Notes under the pieces: model-generated
Database searches by the model: none
The model's input: the letters and a program-made list of their open reading frames with translations, nothing else
What the model was told of the DNA's origin: nothing
Translations under genes and position numbers: made by a program
Assembly: GCA_905236065.1 (NCBI GenBank)
Contig: CAJONZ010000015.1
Location: 1 to 58,116 of the forward strand
Direction: 5' to 3'
DNA from: an uncultured Bacteroidaceae bacterium
Lineage (GTDB): Bacteria > Bacteroidota > Bacteroidia > Bacteroidales > Bacteroidaceae
DNA length: 58,116 bases
Shown: piece by piece, positions 1-8,654 of the stretch
Numbering within the stretch: the first letter of the stretch is position 1
How the letters are laid out: every line of letters begins with the position of its first letter

Positions 1-6
1 CGTCCT

Positions 7-57
7 TTTAACTTCCAAGCGGAGCGATAACTTCTTTTTAACTTCCCTTTAACTTCC
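7..57 (+). repeat. TTTAACTTCC leader repeats before V-ATPase A
   Basis: TTTAACTTCC occurs at 7-16, 37-46 and 48-57, in the stretch before the subunit A start codon. Similar sense-strand TTTAACTT repeats precede the ACT-domain gene (46944-46980) and the DUF721 gene (about 25485-25515). No gene is visible in 1-93. The function of the repeats is unknown. Confidence 0.55.
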
Positions 58-93
58 AAAAAAGTTGAGCTTGCGAAACTTAAATAATAATAT

Positions 94-1839
94 ATGACTA
101 AAGGAACAGTTAGTGGCGTTATTGCCAACATGGTGACCCTGTCGGTGGACGGTCCTGTGGCCCAGGGCGAGATTTGCTATATCGAGACGGGCGGCGACCG
201 GCTGATGTCGGAGGTTATCAAGGTGGTTGGCACGGACGTGTATGTCCAGGTGTTTGAATCCACACGTGGACTGAGGGTTGGGGCTCCAGCCGAGTTTACG
301 GGACACATGCTTGAGGTGCAGTTGGGGCCTGGCATGTTGTCGAAGAACTATGATGGTCTGCAAAATGACCTTGACAAGATGGAGGGTGTGTTCCTCAGAC
401 GCGGTCAATATACCGAGCCGTTGGACGAGGATCGCCTTTGGGACTTTACGCCTATCGCCAAGGAGGGTGATGAGGTGCAGAGCAGTGATTGGCTTGGAGA
501 GGTGGTTGAGAATTCGCAGCCGCTGAAAATCATGGTGCCGTTCCAGATGGAGGGCAAAGCCAAGGTGAAGAGCGTGGCAAAGGCTGGGCAGTACAAGATT
601 CACGACGTGATGGCTGTGTTGGTGAAGGAGGATGGCTCGGAGGTGAAGGTCGATATGGTGCAGCACTGGCCTGTGAAGTTTGCCATGACGAATTACAAGG
701 AGAAACCGCGTCCCTTCAAGTTGCTGGAGACGGGCGTGAGAACCATCGATACGTTCAACCCGATTGTGGAGGGTGGTACGGGCTTCATCCCGGGGCCTTT
801 CGGTACGGGTAAGACGGTGCTGCAACATGCCATTTCGAAGCAGGCGGAGGCGGACATCGTGATTATTGCTGCCTGTGGTGAACGTGCAAACGAGGTGGTG
901 GAGATTTTCACGGAGTTCCCGGAGCTGGATGACCCGCACACGGGCCGCAAGCTGATGGAGCGTACCATCATCATTGCCAACACGTCGAACATGCCTGTGG
1001 CTGCGCGTGAGGCTTCGGTCTATACGGCCATGACGATGGCTGAGTATTACCGCTCGATGGGACTGAGGGTGTTGCTGATGGCAGACTCAACCTCCCGTTG
1101 GGCTCAGGCGTTGCGTGAGATGTCGAACCGCATGGAGGAGTTGCCTGGTCCCGATGCGTTCCCGATGGACTTGGGTGCGCTGATTAGTAATTTCTATGGC
1201 CGTGCAGGCTATGTGTATCTGAACAACGGACGGGTGGGTTCCATTACGTTCATCGGTACGGTGTCGCCGGCAGGTGGTAACCTGAAGGAGCCCGTGACGG
1301 AGAATACGAAGAAGGTGGCCCGGTGTTTCTACGGTCTGGAGCAAGACCGTGCCGACAAGAAGCGCTATCCGGCTGTGAACCCGATTGACTCTTACTCAAA
1401 ATATTTGGAGTATCCGGAGTTTGCCGACTACATTGCCAAGAAGATTAACGACCGCTGGATTCCGAAGGTGCTTGCCCTGAAGACCCGTATGCAGCGTGGC
1501 AAGGAGATTGCGGAGCAGATTAACATCCTGGGTGACGACGGTGTGCCTGTTGACTACCACGTGGTGTTCTGGAAGTCGGAAATCATCGACTTCGTCGTCT
1601 TGCAGCAGGATGCCTTCGACGAGGTGGATGCCGTGACCAGCCTGGAGCGTCAGGAGGCTATCCTGGACTTGGTTACCGACATTTGTGAGACAGACTTCCA
1701 TTTTGACGATTTCTTGCAGGTGGTTGACTATTTCAAGAAGATGATTAACATTTGCAAGCAGATGAACTATTCGGAGTATAAGTCGCCGCAGTATGAGATG
1801 TTCCGTCAGCAGGTTATTGACATGTTAAAACAGAAGTAA
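94..1839 (+). CDS. ntpA: V-type ATP synthase subunit A (catalytic)
   Basis: Catalytic A subunit of the rotary V/A-type ATPase, which alternates with B in the A3B3 head and hydrolyses or makes ATP. The 581 residues match the family. An N-terminal beta-barrel starts at the ATG, the P-loop GPFGTGKT lies at residues 234-241, and the A-specific non-homologous insert lies between them (about 110-190). The start is set by the family N-terminus [14 protein letters not shown]. Subunit B follows after 2 bases, so the two are co-transcribed and probably translationally coupled. In Bacteroidetes this operon normally begins with subunit E and a DUF2764 gene, which would lie left of the window; that is family knowledge and not seen here. 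Confidence 0.97.
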   Translation: MTKGTVSGVIANMVTLSVDGPVAQGEICYIETGGDRLMSEVIKVVGTDVYVQVFESTRGLRVGAPAEFTGHMLEVQLGPGMLSKNYDGLQNDLDKMEGVFLRRGQYTEPLDEDRLWDFTPIAKEGDEVQSSDWLGEVVENSQPLKIMVPFQMEGKAKVKSVAKAGQYKIHDVMAVLVKEDGSEVKVDMVQHWPVKFAMTNYKEKPRPFKLLETGVRTIDTFNPIVEGGTGFIPGPFGTGKTVLQHAISKQAEADIVIIAACGERANEVVEIFTEFPELDDPHTGRKLMERTIIIANTSNMPVAAREASVYTAMTMAEYYRSMGLRVLLMADSTSRWAQALREMSNRMEELPGPDAFPMDLGALISNFYGRAGYVYLNNGRVGSITFIGTVSPAGGNLKEPVTENTKKVARCFYGLEQDRADKKRYPAVNPIDSYSKYLEYPEFADYIAKKINDRWIPKVLALKTRMQRGKEIAEQINILGDDGVPVDYHVVFWKSEIIDFVVLQQDAFDEVDAVTSLERQEAILDLVTDICETDFHFDDFLQVVDYFKKMINICKQMNYSEYKSPQYEMFRQQVIDMLKQK

Positions 1840-1841
1840 TT

Positions 1842-3164
1842 ATGGCAACAGCTTTTCAGAAAATATATACAAAGATAGGTCAGATTACGAAGGCCACCGT
1901 GGCGCTGAAAGCCAGGGGAGTAGGCTATGATGAGCTGGCCACCATCAACGGCAAACTGGCTCAGGTGGTGAAGATTGCCGGCGACGATGTGACATTGCAG
2001 GTGTTTGAGGGTACGGGCGGTATTCCGACGAATGCGGAGGTCGTGTTCCTCGGCAAGGCTCCTTCCCTGAAAGTGAGCGATGGGCTTGCAGGCCGTTTCT
2101 TTAACGCATACGGACAGCCGATTGACGGAGGCCCAGAGATTGAGGGAAAGGAGGTAGAGATTGGTGGCCCGTCGGTGAACCCTGTGCGCCGCAGACAGCC
2201 AAGTGAACTGATTGCCACGGGTATTGCGGGCATCGACCTGAACAATACGCTGGTGTCGGGACAAAAGATTCCGTTCTTTGCCGACCCCGACCAGCCCTTC
2301 AACGAAGTGATGGCGTTGGTGGCCTTGCGAGCAAAGGCCGACAAGATTATCCTTGGCGGTATGGGTATGACGAACGATGACTATTATTTCTTTAAGAATA
2401 CGTTCTCGAATGCTGGTGCGCTGGACCGTATCATCGCGTTCATGAACACGACGGAAGACCCTGCCGTGGAGCGTCTGCTGGTGCCGGACATGGCCCTGAC
2501 GGCTGCGGAGTATTTTGCCGTGGAGAAGCATGAGAAGGTGCTTGTGTTGCTGACGGATATGACTTCGTATGCAGATTCGTTGTCGATTGTGTCGAACCGT
2601 ATGGACCAGATTCCTTCAAAGGACTCAATGCCGGGTTCACTCTATTCCGACCTTGCAAAGATTTACGAGAAGGCCGTGCAGTTCCCAGAGTCTGTGGGTG
2701 GCGGTTCCATCACCATCATTGCCGTAACGACGCTTTCGGGTGGCGACATTACTCATGCCGTGCCTGACAATACGGGATACATCACGGAGGGTCAGCTCTT
2801 CTTGCGTCGTGACTCTGACATTGGCAAGGTCATCGTCGATCCATTCCGCTCGCTTTCACGTCTGAAGCAGTTGGTTGCCGGAAAGAAGACCCGCAAAGAC
2901 CACTCCCAGGTGATGAATGCGGCCATCCGTCTGTACTCCGATGCTGCCAACGCCAAGACAAAGCTGGAGAACGGTTTCGACCTGACGGACTATGACAACC
3001 GTTGTCTGGACTTTGCCAAGGAGTATGCCAACAAGCTGCTGGCCATTGACGTGAACCTCGACACGGAGGAAATGCTTGACGTGACCTGGTCGCTCTTCCG
3101 CAAGTATTTCAAACTGGAAGAGGTAAATATCAAGAAAGAGTTTACGGACCAATATTGGAAATAA
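1842..3164 (+). CDS. ntpB: V-type ATP synthase subunit B
   Basis: Non-catalytic B subunit of the A3B3 head (440 residues, normal length). It has the F1/V1 nucleotide-binding fold but no P-loop: the region corresponding to Walker A reads FADPDQPFNE, as expected for B rather than A. The conserved VTTLSGGDITHAVPDNTGYI stretch near residue 290 is typical of B. The ATG lies 2 bases after the subunit A stop. A 70-base gap holding an inverted repeat separates it from subunit D, unlike the tight joins elsewhere in the operon. Confidence 0.97.
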   Translation: MATAFQKIYTKIGQITKATVALKARGVGYDELATINGKLAQVVKIAGDDVTLQVFEGTGGIPTNAEVVFLGKAPSLKVSDGLAGRFFNAYGQPIDGGPEIEGKEVEIGGPSVNPVRRRQPSELIATGIAGIDLNNTLVSGQKIPFFADPDQPFNEVMALVALRAKADKIILGGMGMTNDDYYFFKNTFSNAGALDRIIAFMNTTEDPAVERLLVPDMALTAAEYFAVEKHEKVLVLLTDMTSYADSLSIVSNRMDQIPSKDSMPGSLYSDLAKIYEKAVQFPESVGGGSITIIAVTTLSGGDITHAVPDNTGYITEGQLFLRRDSDIGKVIVDPFRSLSRLKQLVAGKKTRKDHSQVMNAAIRLYSDAANAKTKLENGFDLTDYDNRCLDFAKEYANKLLAIDVNLDTEEMLDVTWSLFRKYFKLEEVNIKKEFTDQYWK

Positions 3165-3166
3165 TC

Positions 3167-3221
3167 TACGGTCATACGGTCGTGTGGTTGCAATATGCCG
3201 CAGGGAAACCGTAAATCCGTA
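3167..3221 (+). other. Inverted repeat in the ntpB-ntpD gap
   Basis: TACGGTCATACGGT (3167-3180) can pair with ACCGTAAATCCGTA (3208-3221). Eleven of 14 positions pair, as two arms around a small internal loop, with 27 bases between the arms. No U-run follows, so it is not a standard terminator. It lies where the operon passes from head subunits needed in three copies to the single-copy stalk subunit. Confidence 0.5.
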
Positions 3222-3234
3222 AAACCGTTGAATA

Positions 3235-3852
3235 ATGGCAATCAAGTTTCAATACAATAAAACTTCTTTGCAGCAGATTGAGAAGAACCTGAAGATGCGT
3301 CAGCGCACCTTGCCCATCATCAAGAGCAAGGAGACGGCTTTGCGTCTGGAGGTGAAACGCTGCAAAGAGGAGGCCGAAGAGCTTGAGCGGAAACTGCAAA
3401 GTCAGATTGCCGGCTACGAGTCGATGTTTGCCTTGTGGGGAGAATTCGACACGTCGTTGGTCTGCCTGAAAGATGTGCAGCTGGATGTCAAGAAGGTAGC
3501 CGGTGTGCGTGTGCCCGTCCTGAAAAGCATTGAACTGGAGGTGAAACCCTTCGGTCTTTTCAGTTCGCCGAAGTGGTACTTCGATGGCATCCGCCTTTTG
3601 CAGGGACTTGCCAAGACCGCCGTGGAGCGTGAGTTCGTGTTTGCGAAGCTCTATCTGCTTGACCATGCACGGAAAAAGACCACGCAGAAGGTGAACCTCT
3701 TCGAGAAAGTGCAGATTCCTGGATTCCAGGAGGCAATCCGCAAAATCAAACGATTCATGGAGGATGAGGAGAATCTGTCCAAGTCCTCGCAAAAGATACT
3801 CAAGTCTCTGCAGGAGGCTCGGGCAAGAAAGGAGGTAGCTGAAGCTGTATGA
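3235..3852 (+). CDS. ntpD: V-type ATP synthase subunit D (central stalk)
   Basis: Central rotor shaft, the V-type counterpart of F-type gamma. The 205 residues are mostly long helices rich in Lys and Glu at both ends (about 1-65 and 140-205), as expected for the coiled coil that inserts into the A3B3 head, with a short beta/alpha segment between. The product begins MAIKFQYNKTSLQQIEKNL, the usual Bacteroidetes N-terminus. Its stop overlaps the subunit I start by 4 bases (ATGA), so the two are coupled. Confidence 0.93.
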   Translation: MAIKFQYNKTSLQQIEKNLKMRQRTLPIIKSKETALRLEVKRCKEEAEELERKLQSQIAGYESMFALWGEFDTSLVCLKDVQLDVKKVAGVRVPVLKSIELEVKPFGLFSSPKWYFDGIRLLQGLAKTAVEREFVFAKLYLLDHARKKTTQKVNLFEKVQIPGFQEAIRKIKRFMEDEENLSKSSQKILKSLQEARARKEVAEAV

Positions 3853-5879
3853 TTCAGAAAATGAAAAAACTCACGTTCCTCCTTACCAATGGAGAGTACG
3901 ATAAATTCATCAGTGACATTCGTCAGTTGGGCATCGTCCATGTCGAAGAGCTTCAGCGAGGAGCCACCAGTCCGGCGCTTATGAAAGGACTGGCTTTGGC
4001 AGAGCGTTACAAGAACGCCCTTCAAATTCTCGATGTGGCCTACCACTTGTACGGGCGTGGACACAAGAAGTACGAGAAACTGCTGAAAAAACAGCAGGCG
4101 AACGGCGACCTTTCTGAGGAGGAGATTGCCTTGATTGAGAATGTCAAGGAGCGTAAGAAGGCGCTGAAGATGAAGGGACAGCTTGGCAGCAAACTGATTG
4201 ATACCGTGTTCTCGGAGAAACCAGCCGAGGAGCAGCGGGCACTTGAAGTGCTTGAAAGTGTGGAGCGTGCCTCGGCTGAGGAAATCGACCTTCATCATCA
4301 GATTGATGCCACCATCGCCGACATCCGCCGTCTGGAGCCATGGGGCAACATCGATTGGGAAAAACTCGACCGCATCGAAGCGTTAGGTTACAAGGTCAAC
4401 TTCTTCCGCACTCGTGACAAGAATTTCAAGGCCGAGTGGGTGGAGAAATACTATGCGACAGAGGTCTCCAGCGAAGGCAAATACACCTACTTCGTCACAT
4501 TCTCGCCCGAACAGCCCGACATTGCTGCCGAACAGATTTTCCTTCCTCGTGAGACACTGTCCGACTTCTATGCAAAGGAACGCAGCTTGAACGAACAGCT
4601 GACTGCCATTCACTATGAGATGTGCCGCATTCAGGGTGAGGAACTGCCGACACTGTTGGCGGGACAATTGGCCGTGGAGAACGACATTTCCCTCTCCAGA
4701 GTCCACTTGAGCAACGAATCCGTTGCCGACGGTGCCGTGAAACTCATGGTGGGCTGGACGTTGGAGGAAGATGCCGCTGAAATCACCAAATACCTGGATC
4801 AGGCACATATCTATTATAATATAGAGAACCCTGCATTCGACGACGATGTGCCCATCAAGCTGAAGAACGACGGTTTCTCCCGGCTTTTCGAGCCCATCCT
4901 TCGCATGTACTCCCTGCCCAACTACCACGATATCGACCCGTTACCATTGTTCGCACCCTTCTTCATGCTCTTCTTTGGCCTCTGTATGGGCGACCTTGGT
5001 TACGGATTACTCATCATGGCAATCTCGCTGGCCGTCGTGCTGATGAGTCCGGCCAACAAAGCATACGGAAAACTGGGACTCCTGTTGGGCGGCATGACCT
5101 GTGTCTGCGGTTTCATCACGGGCTCCTTCTTCGGTATCGACCTCTCGAAAGTGGATTGGGCATTCATAAAGCCCATTCAACCTTACTTTGTGAACGACTC
5201 CATGAAGGAAAGCTTCTTCGGCTACTCACCCATGATGGTTATTTCCGTCATCATCGGACTCATCCAGGTGCTTCTGGGCATGTTGATGGCAGGCTGTAAG
5301 GCCGTGAAGAACTATGGCTTTATCTACGGCGTGGGAAAATTCTCATGGGTGCTTGCTCTCCTTTGCCTCGTTGCCCTGTTCGGACTTCCCATGTTCGGCG
5401 TGGTCATTCCTTTGGCTTTGCAATCTGTGCTCTATGTCCTGATTGGAATTGCTGCCTTCGGCATCTATTTCCTCAACAATCCTGCGGCCTACGCCAAGGC
5501 CGGCAGCTTGAAGAAGCTGCTCGGCATCGGTGCCAACCTCGGTGGAGGTGTATGGGCTACCTACGGCATGTCCACCGGCCTGTTGGGCGACCTTCTGAGC
5601 TACATCCGCCTCTTTGCCCTCGGACTTACCGGCGGCGTACTCGGTGGTGTGTTCAACCAGCTGGCCACACAGATGTCGGAGGGACTTCCTGCTCAGTTGA
5701 GATGGGGGGTATTTCTGGGTATCCTGCTCTTTGGACACGGTATCAACTTCGGTCTCTGTCTCATTTCTTCGTTCGTACATCCGATGCGACTCACGTTCGT
5801 GGAGTACTTCAAGAATGCCGACTTCTCAGGCAATGGCAAGGAGTATAAACCCTTTAAAATCATTCGCAATCATGATTGA
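3849..5879 (+). CDS. ntpI: V-type ATP synthase subunit I (membrane stator)
   Basis: Membrane stator subunit, equivalent to the a-subunit of V-ATPases, which forms the ion path against the K ring. The 676 residues divide into a cytoplasmic N-terminal half with long charged helices (to about 340) and a C-terminal half with about eight hydrophobic segments. The conserved LLSYIRLFALGL segment carries the essential arginine at residue 587. The start overlaps the subunit D stop (ATGA). A 97-base AT-rich leader separates it from subunit K. Confidence 0.96.
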   Translation: MIQKMKKLTFLLTNGEYDKFISDIRQLGIVHVEELQRGATSPALMKGLALAERYKNALQILDVAYHLYGRGHKKYEKLLKKQQANGDLSEEEIALIENVKERKKALKMKGQLGSKLIDTVFSEKPAEEQRALEVLESVERASAEEIDLHHQIDATIADIRRLEPWGNIDWEKLDRIEALGYKVNFFRTRDKNFKAEWVEKYYATEVSSEGKYTYFVTFSPEQPDIAAEQIFLPRETLSDFYAKERSLNEQLTAIHYEMCRIQGEELPTLLAGQLAVENDISLSRVHLSNESVADGAVKLMVGWTLEEDAAEITKYLDQAHIYYNIENPAFDDDVPIKLKNDGFSRLFEPILRMYSLPNYHDIDPLPLFAPFFMLFFGLCMGDLGYGLLIMAISLAVVLMSPANKAYGKLGLLLGGMTCVCGFITGSFFGIDLSKVDWAFIKPIQPYFVNDSMKESFFGYSPMMVISVIIGLIQVLLGMLMAGCKAVKNYGFIYGVGKFSWVLALLCLVALFGLPMFGVVIPLALQSVLYVLIGIAAFGIYFLNNPAAYAKAGSLKKLLGIGANLGGGVWATYGMSTGLLGDLLSYIRLFALGLTGGVLGGVFNQLATQMSEGLPAQLRWGVFLGILLFGHGINFGLCLISSFVHPMRLTFVEYFKNADFSGNGKEYKPFKIIRNHD

Positions 5880-5955
5880 AAGCCCCTTCAAGCCCTGTTA
5901 AGCCCTTCTCATGGGTGGCAGAAGTGTGGATCAACTTTCAGTCTCTAATTATTAA

Positions 5956-6423
<468 letters not shown>

Positions 6424-6460
6424 TGAAAGCATAATTCATAATGCTTAATGCATAATGAAA

Positions 6461-6494
6461 GGCTTCCACCTTGTTATGGGGTGGAAGTTTTTTT
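6461..6494 (+). terminator. Rho-independent terminator of the V-ATPase operon
   Basis: CTTCCACC (6463-6470) pairs with GGTGGAAG (6480-6487) around a 9-base loop and is followed by seven Ts. It lies 40 bases after the subunit K stop. Confidence 0.85.
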
Positions 6495-6604
6495 GTTTTC
6501 AGCCAGGGTCGGAATGGATTTTTGGCTTCGCAGGCGAAACCCTCCCCTGTCTCCTTGACCTTAAAGATATTCGCTTGTGACAATATGTTTTTCAGCTTGT
6601 TGCA

Positions 6605-6682
6605 ACGCAGTACTCTATCCGAGATGAAGCTTAACTCTATTCAAGATGACGCAGTACTCTATTCAAATGTAGAGTTCTGCGT
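6605..6682. repeat. 22-bp periodic direct/inverted repeat element, copy 1
   Basis: Three direct units begin at 6605, 6627 and 6649, exactly 22 bases apart. Their 12-base cores are ACGCAGTACTCT, AAGCTTAACTCT (degenerate) and ACGCAGTACTCT. An inverted core, AGAGTTCTGCGT, follows in register at 6671-6682. The element lies between the convergent V-ATPase operon and ygiQ. Two more elements with the same layout are at 25029 and 41847. The rest of 6424-6712 holds only the operon terminator and short AT-rich sequence. Confidence 0.85.
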
Positions 6683-6712
6683 GAAATCTGAAGGCATGAG
6701 CCTTGGCCGTGC

Positions 6713-8581
6713 TTATCCAAAAAGTTTTTTGATGAGGTCGGGGCGACCCATGCGTCGAAGTTCGTTGATGATGCGTTGTCGCTCGGCAGGTTTATACCAG
6801 AAGAAAAACTGGCGTTGTGCGAGTTTTTCCTGCTGCGTCTTGGCCGAGAAGACGGGTTGCAGGGTATAGGGGTGAAAGCCCGTGTACCAAGTCTCGGTGG
6901 CCACGGTCATGGGAGTGGGGGTGAAGTCCTGCACCTGTTCCAGGTGGAAATCCAGTTTTTTTGTGATGACGGCCAGTTCGGCCATGTCCTCGGCGGTACA
7001 GCCAGGATGGCTGCTGATGAAGTAGGGGATGATTTGCTGGCGCAGGCCGGCCTCGCGGCAGGTCTGTTCAAAGATGCGCTTGAAGTCGTAGAACAGCCGG
7101 AACGAGGGTTTTCGCATGAGTTGGAGCACGGCATCGCTGGTGTGCTCTGGGGCTACCTTCAGGCGTCCGCTGACGTGGCGGGTGATGAGTTCGTGGGTGT
7201 ATTGGCGGTTGATGCGGTTCGTGTGCTCGTTGCCGGTGTCGTGCAACAGGAGGTCGTAGCGCACACCACTTCCGATGAAGCTTTTCTTGATGCCCGGCAG
7301 GGAATCGACGGCGTGGTAGATGTCGAGCAGGGCTGAGTGGTCGGTGTTGAGGTTGCGGCAGATGCCTGGATGTATGCAGGAGGGGCGCTTGCACTGGTGG
7401 CAGAGGTTGAGGTCTTTGCCGTGCATGGCGTACATGTTGGCCGAGGGACCGCCCAGGTCGCTCAGGTAGCCCTTGAATCCGGGCAGCTGGGTGATGGCCT
7501 TCACCTCGCGCAGGATGCTTTCCTTGCTGCGGGAAGTGATGAACTTACCCTGATGGGCAGAGATGGTGCAGAAAGCACAGCCGCCGAAGCAGCCCCGGTG
7601 GAGGTTGACGGAGAATTTAATCATCTCGTAGGCGGGAATGCGCTTGTCCTTGTATTTGGGATGGGGCAGGCGGGTGTAGGGCAGGTCGAAAGCGGCATCG
7701 AGTTCGGTCTGGCTCATGGGCTGGTAGGGAGGGGTGACGACGATGAAAAGTGGCTCAGAACCTGCCGGTTGGTTTATGGGCTGTATGATTCTTTGGGCAT
7801 TGTATTTATTAGACTCCTCCTCGATGTGGCGGAAGTTCTCGGCTTGGGCGCGTTTGTTGCGGAGGCATTCCTCATGGCTGTGCAGGAGGATGTCGTCGGG
7901 GCGGATGCCGCCGGGAATCTCTTTCTTGGTCATGAGCATCACCGTCTGGCGTTGCGGGTGGCGCATCATGAGATTTCGGAAGAGGGTGGTGTCAATCTCG
8001 CAGTCCTGTTCCATGAGCAACTGGGCAATGGCGGTGTTGGGTTTCTCGCCCATGCCATAGACCAGCAGGTCGGCCCCAGCGGTGTAGAGGATGCTGGGGA
8101 GGAGGCGGTCTTGCCAGTAGTCGTAGTGGGTGAGCCGACGGAGTGACGCCTCGATGCCGCCGAGTAAGACGGGCACGTCGGGGTAGAGCTGTTTGAGGAT
8201 GCGGGTATAGACGATGGTGGGATAGTCGGGGCGCAGGTCGGTGCGTCCGTCGGGCGAGTAGGCATCCTCGCTGCGCAAGCGCTTGTTGGCCGTGTATTTG
8301 TTGACCATGGAGTCCATGCAACCGGGCGAGATGCCGAAGAAGAGGCGGGGCCGGCCCAATTTCTTGAAGTCGCGGTAGTCGCCGTGCCAGTCGGGTTGTG
8401 GCACGATGGCAACGCGAAGACCCAACGACTGGAGTACACGCCCGATGACTGCAGCACCGAACGAGGGATGGTCAACGTAGGCATCGCCAGAGAAGAGGAT
8501 GACGTCGAGTTGGCTCCATCCGTGCAGTTCGCACTCTTTTTTGGTGGTGGGAAGGAAGTCAAGATAATTGGTGCTTGCCAT
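6713..8581 (-). CDS. YgiQ family radical SAM protein
   Basis: Radical SAM protein of the YgiQ/UPF0313 family, whose substrate I cannot name. The 622 residues match the family. The cluster motif CxxxCxxC is at Cys331, Cys335 and Cys338 (RGCFGGCAFC), preceded by a B12-binding-like N-terminal domain. Two more conserved segments are visible: the Cys-rich CHQCKRPSCIHPGICRN after the radical SAM core and the VAPEHTSDAVLQLMRKP segment. The gene converges on the V-ATPase operon. Upstream lies a 73-base gap with a 9-bp periodic array, then the amidase gene on the same strand. Confidence 0.92.
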   Translation of the reverse strand: MASTNYLDFLPTTKKECELHGWSQLDVILFSGDAYVDHPSFGAAVIGRVLQSLGLRVAIVPQPDWHGDYRDFKKLGRPRLFFGISPGCMDSMVNKYTANKRLRSEDAYSPDGRTDLRPDYPTIVYTRILKQLYPDVPVLLGGIEASLRRLTHYDYWQDRLLPSILYTAGADLLVYGMGEKPNTAIAQLLMEQDCEIDTTLFRNLMMRHPQRQTVMLMTKKEIPGGIRPDDILLHSHEECLRNKRAQAENFRHIEEESNKYNAQRIIQPINQPAGSEPLFIVVTPPYQPMSQTELDAAFDLPYTRLPHPKYKDKRIPAYEMIKFSVNLHRGCFGGCAFCTISAHQGKFITSRSKESILREVKAITQLPGFKGYLSDLGGPSANMYAMHGKDLNLCHQCKRPSCIHPGICRNLNTDHSALLDIYHAVDSLPGIKKSFIGSGVRYDLLLHDTGNEHTNRINRQYTHELITRHVSGRLKVAPEHTSDAVLQLMRKPSFRLFYDFKRIFEQTCREAGLRQQIIPYFISSHPGCTAEDMAELAVITKKLDFHLEQVQDFTPTPMTVATETWYTGFHPYTLQPVFSAKTQQEKLAQRQFFFWYKPAERQRIINELRRMGRPDLIKKLFG

Positions 8582-8586
8582 TTTTT

Positions 8587-8649
8587 TAATGGGGCTATAG
8601 GGAGTATAGTAACTATAGTGATTATAGTGGCTATAGAGGGACTATTGGG
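8587..8649. repeat. 9-bp periodic TATAG array
   Basis: TATAG occurs at 8596, 8605, 8614, 8623 and 8632, exactly 9 bases apart, with degenerate units at each end (TAATG at 8587, a broken unit at 8641). The four bases between units vary. It fills the gap between the amidase stop and the ygiQ start, so it would be transcribed as the ygiQ leader or operon spacer. Confidence 0.75.
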
Positions 8650-8654
8650 GGCTG

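Noticed and set aside
49-939. Long minus-strand frame opposite V-ATPase subunit A
   Set aside because: It is a His/Leu/Arg-rich shadow of the real gene, with no domain of its own. Similar shadows oppose most long genes here.
6605-6682. CRISPR array at the 22-bp lattice elements
   Set aside because: The cores are 12 bases, the spacers only 10, the last units are inverted, and no cas genes are present.
7337-8146. Plus-strand frame opposite ygiQ
   Set aside because: Val/Gly/Ala-rich mirror of a clearly conserved radical SAM protein.
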